A stretch of 64,000 bases of DNA from Cedecea selenatireducens (lineage in GTDB: Bacteria > Pseudomonadota > Gammaproteobacteria > Enterobacterales > Enterobacteriaceae): contig NZ_JBHIKW010000005.1 in the NCBI RefSeq assembly GCF_042138895.1, forward strand, positions 248,001 to 312,000, given 5' to 3'. The notes under the pieces were generated by a model. The model made no database searches. It was not told the DNA's origin and saw only the letters and a program-made list of their open reading frames with translations. Position numbers and translations under genes: made by a program. Numbering within the stretch: the first letter of the stretch is position 1; the number at the start of each line of letters is the position of its first letter. Shown piece after piece: positions 58,676 through 64,000 of the stretch.

Positions 58676-59884
58676 ATGAATGAATATCCGGTAATATTAA
58701 CCATAAATTGTGGTTCATCTTCAGTTAAGTTTTCCGTGCTGGATGAAATTTCCATGGAGCCACTTTTAGCGGGGATTTGCGAGGGGATTAACACCGAGGC
58801 GACCACGCTGATTGTTAATAGCGGCGAGCCGGTGAAGTTGGCTCATTCCGATTATGAAGATGCGCTGGCGGCAATTGCTCTCGAACTTGAAAAGCGCAAC
58901 CTGATTGAATGCGTGGCCTATATAGGCCACCGCATTGCGCACGGCGGGGCTATTTTTGGCGAATCGGTATTGCTCACGGATGAGGTTGTGGAGCAAATTC
59001 GTGCCGTTTCACCGCTCGCTCCGCTGCACAATTATGCCAACCTTAGCGGCGTCGCCTCTGCCCGGCTGCGCTTTCCTGGCGTGCCGCAGGTCGCGGTATT
59101 TGATACCAGTTTTCATCAGACGATTAGCCCGGAAGCCTACCTTTATGGCCTGCCGTACAGCTACTTCAAAGAGCACGGCGTCAGGCGCTATGGGTTCCAC
59201 GGCACCTCTCACCGCTACGTTTCAATGCAGGCTGCTGAGTTGCCTGAACTGAAAGGCGTCTCATCAGGGCTGGTGATTGCTCATCTGGGTAACGGCGCGT
59301 CGGTTTGTGCGGTTGCAGGAGGGCAAAGCGTCGATACCTCTATGGGAATGACGCCGCTGGAAGGGCTCATCATGGGCACGCGGTGTGGCGACGTGGACTT
59401 CGGGGCGATGGTGTGGCTGGCAAGGCAAACCGGGCAATCGCTGGATGACCTTGAGCAGGTGGCAAACACCGAATCAGGCCTGCTGGGGCTTTCGGGTATC
59501 TCTTCCGACCTGAGGACGCTGGAGAAAGCCTGGCGGGAAGGTGACGCTCGTGCCGAACTGGCGATAAACACTTTTGTGCACCGTATCGCCAGAGCCATAG
59601 GCGGGCATGCTACTTCGCTCCCCCGTTTTGACGGTTTAATTTTTACCGGCGGCATTGGCGAAAATTCCGTGCTTATTCGCAGGCTGGTCATTAAACATTT
59701 ACGCGTATTCGGCATAGAAATGGATGAAGAAAAAAACGCGCGGCCTAATTCTGACGGCGAGCGAATTATTTCATCCGAAAGTTCTGCGGTGCTGTGCGCG
59801 GTAATTCCTACCAATGAAGAAAAAATGATTGCTTTTGATGCCCGACGGCTGGGGAAAGCCTCTCATTTAGCGGAATTCGCTTAA
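58676..59884 (+). CDS. tdcD: Propionate/acetate kinase
   Basis: 402 residues from ATG 58676 (MNEYPVILTINCGSSSVKFSVLD), the E. coli length; a GTG at 58664 would add four residues and has a nearby AGGA. ASKHA-fold kinase that makes ATP and propionate from propionyl phosphate. Motifs: NCGSSSVKF, GHRIAHGG, FDTSFHQT, GFHGTSHRYVS, GNGASV and the C-terminal GGIGENS. The Tdc pathway needs phosphotransacetylase from elsewhere. Confidence 0.95.
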   Translation: MNEYPVILTINCGSSSVKFSVLDEISMEPLLAGICEGINTEATTLIVNSGEPVKLAHSDYEDALAAIALELEKRNLIECVAYIGHRIAHGGAIFGESVLLTDEVVEQIRAVSPLAPLHNYANLSGVASARLRFPGVPQVAVFDTSFHQTISPEAYLYGLPYSYFKEHGVRRYGFHGTSHRYVSMQAAELPELKGVSSGLVIAHLGNGASVCAVAGGQSVDTSMGMTPLEGLIMGTRCGDVDFGAMVWLARQTGQSLDDLEQVANTESGLLGLSGISSDLRTLEKAWREGDARAELAINTFVHRIARAIGGHATSLPRFDGLIFTGGIGENSVLIRRLVIKHLRVFGIEMDEEKNARPNSDGERIISSESSAVLCAVIPTNEEKMIAFDARRLGKASHLAEFA

Positions 59885-59913
59885 TCTCATTTGTTGTACA
59901 GAGGATTGAATTA

Positions 59914-62208
59914 ATGAAAATGGATATTGATATCTCCCATGATAATTATGCTCATGCCTGGCAGCAGTTCCGTGGAGAAAGCTGGCAGCATGAAATTAAC
60001 GTTCGGGATTTTATCCAGCAAAACTATACGCCGTATGAAGGGGATGATGCATTTCTGACGGGAGCGACGGCGGCTACTACGGCGCTGTGGGAAAAGGTGA
60101 TGGAAGGCATTCGTGTCGAAAATGCCACCCATGCGCCGGTAGACTTTGACACCAACGTTGCTACTTCAATTACCGCTCACGCCCCCGGCTACATTATTCA
60201 GGAACGTGAAAAGATCGTTGGCCTGCAGACGGATAAACCACTGAAGCGCGCGCTGCATCCTTTTGGCGGCATCAATATGATCAAAAGCTCGTTTGAAGCT
60301 TATGGTCGAAAAATGGATCGCGAGTTCGAATACCAGTTTACCGAATTACGCAAAACCCATAATCAGGGCGTGTTCGACGTTTATTCGCCGGATATTCTGC
60401 GCTGCCGCAAGTCCGGCGTTTTAACGGGATTACCGGACGGCTACGGGCGTGGCCGAATCATCGGGGATTATCGCCGCGTGGCGCTGTATGGCATCGGCTA
60501 TCTGGTCCGCGAGCGTGAGCTACAGTTTGCCGATCTGCAGCAGAAGCTGGAGCGTGGGGAGGATCTTGAAGCGACGATTCGCCTGCGTGAAGAGCTGGCG
60601 GAACATCGCCACGCGTTACTGCAAATTCAGGAAATGGCCGCAGGCTACGGCTTTGATATCTCGCGACCTGCAGGCAACGCGCAGGAGGCAATTCAGTGGC
60701 TGTATTTTGCCTATCTGGCGGCGGTGAAGTCGCAAAACGGCGGGGCGATGTCGCTTGGGCGTACCGCGACCTTTATCGATATTTACATTGAGCGCGATAT
60801 TAAATCTGGCCTGCTCAACGAGCAGCAGGCGCAGGAATTAATTGACCATTTCATTATGAAAATCCGCATGGTGCGCTTCCTGCGCACGCCGGAGTTTGAT
60901 TCGCTGTTCTCCGGAGATCCTATCTGGGCCACCGAAGTGTTGGGCGGAATGGGGCTGGACGGTCGTACGCTGGTGACGAAAAGTACCTTCCGCTACCTGA
61001 ATACGCTGCACACCATGGGGCCTGCGCCAGAGCCTAACTTGACCATTCTTTGGTCAGAAGCGCTGCCGGGCGCGTTCAAAGTCTATGCTGCCAGAGTGTC
61101 TATCGAAACCTCGTCATTGCAGTATGAAAATGATGATCTGATGCGCAGCGATTTCGACAGTGACGATTACGCTATTGCCTGCTGCGTAAGCCCGATGATC
61201 ATTGGCAAACAGATGCAGTTCTTTGGTGCTCGCGCCAACCTGGCGAAAACCCTGCTGTACTGCATTAACGGTGGGGTGGATGAAAAGCTGAAGATTCAGG
61301 TCGGGCCTAAAACCCCGATGTTGCTCGACGACGTGCTGGACTATGACAAGGTGATGGCCAGCCTTGATAGCTTTATGGACTGGCTGGCGGTGCAGTACGT
61401 GACGGCGCTTAATCTCATCCACTATATGCACGATAAATACAGCTACGAAGCGTCGCTGATGGCGCTGCATGACAGGGATGTTTACCGCACGATGGCGTGC
61501 GGGATTGCCGGGCTTTCGGTGGCGGTGGACTCGCTTTCGGCTATCAAACACGCGGTGGTTAAGCCAGTACGTGACCACACCGGATTGGCGGTAGATTTTG
61601 TGATTGAGGGCGACTATCCGCAGTACGGCAATAATGACGACCGCGTGGACGCCATTGCCTGTGACCTGGTTGAACGTTTTATGAAGAAAATTCAGGCGCT
61701 GCCCACCTACCGTGACGCGGTGCCGACGCAATCGATCCTGACGATTACCTCCAATGTGGTTTACGGGCAGAAAACGGGTAATACGCCCGATGGGCGCAGG
61801 GGCGGAACGCCGTTCGCTCCCGGTGCTAACCCGATGCACGGGCGTGACACTAAGGGGGCCGTGGCCTCGCTGACTTCCGTGGCGAAGCTGCCGTTTAGCT
61901 ACGCGAAAGACGGCATTTCCTATACGTTTTCCATCGTTCCGGCCGCGCTGGGTAAAGATGACTCCGTTCGTCGCCATAACCTGGTGGGGCTGCTTGACGG
62001 TTATTTCCATCACGATGTTAAAACGGAAGGCGGCCAGCACCTGAACGTCAACGTAATGAATCGTGAGATGCTGATGGATGCCATTGAACATCCGGAAAAT
62101 TACCCGACGCTAACCATTCGAGTTTCCGGCTACGCGGTGCGTTTTAACGCGCTTACCCGCGAGCAGCAGCAGGACGTGATTTCCAGAACCTTCACCCAGG
62201 CGCTGTAA
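59914..62208 (+). CDS. tdcE: 2-Ketobutyrate formate-lyase / pyruvate formate-lyase
   Basis: 764-residue glycyl-radical enzyme, same length as E. coli TdcE, cleaving 2-oxobutyrate or pyruvate with CoA to propionyl- or acetyl-CoA and formate. The adjacent catalytic cysteines are in YAIACCVSPM and the radical glycine is in VSGYAVRFNAL near the C-terminus. It needs a PFL-activating enzyme encoded elsewhere. tdcF and tdcG, which follow in E. coli, are absent; a terminator ends the operon. Confidence 0.97.
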   Translation: MKMDIDISHDNYAHAWQQFRGESWQHEINVRDFIQQNYTPYEGDDAFLTGATAATTALWEKVMEGIRVENATHAPVDFDTNVATSITAHAPGYIIQEREKIVGLQTDKPLKRALHPFGGINMIKSSFEAYGRKMDREFEYQFTELRKTHNQGVFDVYSPDILRCRKSGVLTGLPDGYGRGRIIGDYRRVALYGIGYLVRERELQFADLQQKLERGEDLEATIRLREELAEHRHALLQIQEMAAGYGFDISRPAGNAQEAIQWLYFAYLAAVKSQNGGAMSLGRTATFIDIYIERDIKSGLLNEQQAQELIDHFIMKIRMVRFLRTPEFDSLFSGDPIWATEVLGGMGLDGRTLVTKSTFRYLNTLHTMGPAPEPNLTILWSEALPGAFKVYAARVSIETSSLQYENDDLMRSDFDSDDYAIACCVSPMIIGKQMQFFGARANLAKTLLYCINGGVDEKLKIQVGPKTPMLLDDVLDYDKVMASLDSFMDWLAVQYVTALNLIHYMHDKYSYEASLMALHDRDVYRTMACGIAGLSVAVDSLSAIKHAVVKPVRDHTGLAVDFVIEGDYPQYGNNDDRVDAIACDLVERFMKKIQALPTYRDAVPTQSILTITSNVVYGQKTGNTPDGRRGGTPFAPGANPMHGRDTKGAVASLTSVAKLPFSYAKDGISYTFSIVPAALGKDDSVRRHNLVGLLDGYFHHDVKTEGGQHLNVNVMNREMLMDAIEHPENYPTLTIRVSGYAVRFNALTREQQQDVISRTFTQAL

Positions 62209-62218
62209 GCCGCTAATA

Positions 62219-62243
62219 AGCCCGGACAGATGTCCGGGTTTTT
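62219..62243 (+). terminator. Terminator of the tdc operon
   Basis: CCCGGACA, two-base loop, TGTCCGGG followed by TTTTTC, about 12 bases after the tdcE stop. Confidence 0.88.
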
Positions 62244-62379
62244 CCCTTCTTTTGCCGTATTAACACGCAATTCGTGAACAATTTTGTGACCTGCTTGGCA
62301 CATTCATGCGTTTTTGTTTACCCTTTACGGTCTGAGCTGCCTCTCCAGGCGTAGAAACTTTTCGGACAAGGAACAGTAA

Positions 62380-63240
62380 ATGGAAGATCTCAACGTAGTA
62401 GACAGTATTCACAATGCAGGAGGCTGGCTGGCGAGAAATCAGGAGCTCCTGCTCAGTTATGTGGTGAACATCGTTGCCGCACTTGCCATCCTGATTGTCG
62501 GGATGATCGTTGCCCGCCTGATTTCCAGCACGGTGAATCGCCTGATGCTGGCTCGTGGCATAGACAGCACCGTGGCTGATTTCCTCTCCGCGCTGGTACG
62601 CTACGGCATTATTGCCTTCACGCTGATTGCGGCTCTGAGCCGGGTTGGGGTGCAAACCGCTTCCGTGATTGCCGTTCTCGGTGCCGCCGGTTTGGCCGTT
62701 GGTCTGGCGCTACAGGGCTCGTTGTCCAACCTCGCCGCAGGCGTGCTGCTGGTGACCTTCCGTCCGTTCCGTACCGGCGAGTATGTTGACCTCGGCGGCA
62801 TTGCAGGCACCGTGCTTAACGTGCAGATCTTCTCCACCACGATGCGCACGGTTGACGGCAAAATCGTGGTGGTGCCAAACGGTAAAATCATCGCCGGCAA
62901 TATCATCAACTTCTCCCGCGAGCCGGTGCGCCGTAATGAATTTATCATTGGCGTCTCTTACGAGGCTGATATCGACCAGGTTAAGCAGATCCTCACCGAT
63001 ATCGTGAGCCGCGACGAGCGCGTGCTAAAAGATAGAGATATCACGGTGCGTGTTAATGAACTTGGGCCTTCTTCGGTAAACTTTGTGGTGCGTGCCTGGA
63101 GTAAGAGCGGCGACCTGCAAAATGTTTACTGGGACGTGCTGGAGCAAATTAAGAAGGGGCTGGATGCCAATGGCATCGGCATTCCTTACCCGCAAATGGA
63201 CGTTCACGTTCGTAAAACGAACGACGCTGAAAACGCATAA
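62380..63240 (+). CDS. mscS: Small-conductance mechanosensitive channel
   Basis: 286-residue inner-membrane channel, the E. coli length, opening under membrane tension to release solutes. Three membrane segments are followed by a cytoplasmic vestibule. The pore-lining TM3 is the glycine/alanine-rich AGLAVGLALQGSLSNLAAGV, and VTFRPFRTGEYVDLGG leads into the beta domain. The C-terminus GIGIPYPQMDVHVRK is conserved. GGAACAGTAA precedes the ATG. It resumes the backbone after the tdc insertion. Confidence 0.97.
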   Translation: MEDLNVVDSIHNAGGWLARNQELLLSYVVNIVAALAILIVGMIVARLISSTVNRLMLARGIDSTVADFLSALVRYGIIAFTLIAALSRVGVQTASVIAVLGAAGLAVGLALQGSLSNLAAGVLLVTFRPFRTGEYVDLGGIAGTVLNVQIFSTTMRTVDGKIVVVPNGKIIAGNIINFSREPVRRNEFIIGVSYEADIDQVKQILTDIVSRDERVLKDRDITVRVNELGPSSVNFVVRAWSKSGDLQNVYWDVLEQIKKGLDANGIGIPYPQMDVHVRKTNDAENA

Positions 63241-63245
63241 TCCTC

Positions 63246-63274
63246 AAGGCCAGCTTCCGCTGGCCTTATTTTTG
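63246..63274 (+). terminator. Terminator of mscS
   Basis: AAGGCCAGC, loop TTCC, GCTGGCCTT then TATTTTT, immediately after the mscS stop. Confidence 0.88.
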
Positions 63275-63382
63275 CCTCTGGTGATTAGTAATTCTTATTA
63301 GTGATTAATAATATCCATTTCCTCTAATAATTTTTGCGCATTACACTCACGCCAAATGATGAATATTTGAAGGGTGTGCAGC

Positions 63383-64000
63383 GTGTTAGCTTATTATTTT
63401 CAAGGTATTGCATTGGGGGCGGCGCTGATTCTTCCGCTGGGGCCGCAAAATGCTTTCGTGATGAATCAGGGCATTCGTCGTCAGTATCATTTGATGATCG
63501 CCTCGCTGTGCGCGCTGAGCGACATTATTCTCATTTGCGGCGGGATTTTTGGCGGCAGTGCCATCCTGATGCAGTCTCCCTGGCTGCTGGCGCTGGTCAC
63601 GTGGGGCGGCGTGGCATTTCTGCTGTGGTACGGCTGGGGCGCGCTGCGCACGGCGATGAGCAGCAATGTGGAACTAGCCTCGGCAGAGGTGCTCAAGCAG
63701 GGGCGCTGGAAAATCGTCGTCACTATGCTGGCGGTCACCTGGCTCAACCCGCACGTTTATCTGGATACATTTGTGGTGCTCGGTAGCCTGGGTGGCCAGC
63801 TTGCTGATGAAGCGAAACGCTGGTTTGCTTTGGGCACCATCAGCGCCTCTATTCTCTGGTTTTACGGTCTGGCAACGCTTGCCGCCTGGCTTGCGCCACG
63901 TCTGCGCACGGCGAAAGCCCAGCGTATTATTAATGGCGTCGTTGGCGTAGTGATGTGGGTTATCGCGGCTCAGCTGGCCAGAGATGGCGTGCAGCATATC
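63383..64000 (+). CDS. argO: Arginine exporter ArgO, 3' partial
   Basis: 206 codons are visible; the frame is still open at the window end (E. coli ArgO has 211 residues, so only a few are missing). The start is GTG 63383 with AAGGGTG nine bases before it; the protein begins (M)LAYYFQGIALGAALILPLGPQ, matching the E. coli start. LysE-family exporter with about six membrane segments; GPQNAFVMNQGIRRQ and VTWLNPHVYLDTFVVLG are the family signatures. In E. coli it is activated by ArgP with arginine. The upstream region contains GTGATTA twice, 20 bases apart, which might be part of an activator site. Confidence 0.93.
   Translation, partial: MLAYYFQGIALGAALILPLGPQNAFVMNQGIRRQYHLMIASLCALSDIILICGGIFGGSAILMQSPWLLALVTWGGVAFLLWYGWGALRTAMSSNVELASAEVLKQGRWKIVVTMLAVTWLNPHVYLDTFVVLGSLGGQLADEAKRWFALGTISASILWFYGLATLAAWLAPRLRTAKAQRIINGVVGVVMWVIAAQLARDGVQHI

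Noticed and set aside
63334..63786. 150-residue frame at the 3' end of the window
   Set aside because: It is out of frame with argO, whose GTG start at 63383 and family motifs are clear; the alternative frame is a shadow.

Overview
The window is chromosomal DNA from a member of the Enterobacteriaceae. The backbone gene order speC–mltC–yggX–mutY–trmB–yggL–yggN–ansB–hemW–rdgB–yggU–yggT–yggS–yggR–ruvX–yqgE–gshB–rsmE–endA–sprT–galP–metK–yqgB–speA–speB–loiP–tktA–epd–pgk–fbaA–mscS–argO matches the Escherichia coli 66-minute region almost gene for gene. The proteins are close in length and motif to their E. coli counterparts. nupG and yggM are absent from their E. coli positions. The species cannot be fixed from sequence reading alone; an Enterobacter/Cedecea/Kosakonia-type genome is plausible.

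Layout. (1) 1–6019: the 3' part of a myo-inositol catabolic operon (sugar ABC permease, Gfo/Idh/MocA dehydrogenase, iolC fused to DUF2090, iolE, iolB). (2) 6225–8087: glutathionylspermidine synthetase/amidase. (3) 8185–8987: an AT-rich orphan secreted protein, three tandem repeats of about 73 bp, and a tRNA-Phe gene with its promoter and terminator. (4) 9381–33653: the conserved backbone, rich in polyamine genes (speC, speA, speB, metK), with a hicAB toxin–antitoxin pair inserted between yggR and ruvX. (5) 33650–47973: a catabolic gene cluster of about 14 kb inserted between speB and loiP. (6) 48098–54853: loiP, tktA, epd–pgk–fbaA. (7) 55256–62208: a tdcABCDE operon (threonine/serine to propionate) inserted between fbaA and mscS. 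(8) 62380–64000: mscS and the start of argO.

The most interesting part is the 33650–47973 cluster. It encodes a complete alpha-only three-component Rieske oxygenase (oxygenase, Rieske ferredoxin, FAD reductase). A small conserved protein of unknown role lies between ferredoxin and oxygenase. The cluster also holds a canonical short-chain dehydrogenase, a two-module extradiol dioxygenase with the His-His-Glu triad intact, an alpha/beta hydrolase, a cupin, a second SDR whose catalytic Tyr and Lys are replaced by Thr and Arg, an aspartate-dehydrogenase-like protein, an aldehyde dehydrogenase, a ThDP enzyme, two MFS transporters and an IclR regulator. Together these suggest ring dihydroxylation, diol dehydrogenation, meta-cleavage and C–C hydrolysis of an unidentified, possibly nitrogen-bearing, aromatic compound. 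The usual hydratase/aldolase lower pathway is missing. The divergent control region holds three copies of a GTTTCA-N4-TGAAAC palindrome that are good candidates for the IclR operator.

Regulatory signals that can be read directly include a CRP site and two GalR/GalS-type operators upstream of galP, MetJ boxes upstream of metK, and CRP and Cra sites upstream of epd. The speA leader carries a small ORF followed by mutually exclusive hairpins that resemble an attenuator. All functional statements rest on remembered family motifs and synteny; no database search was run.
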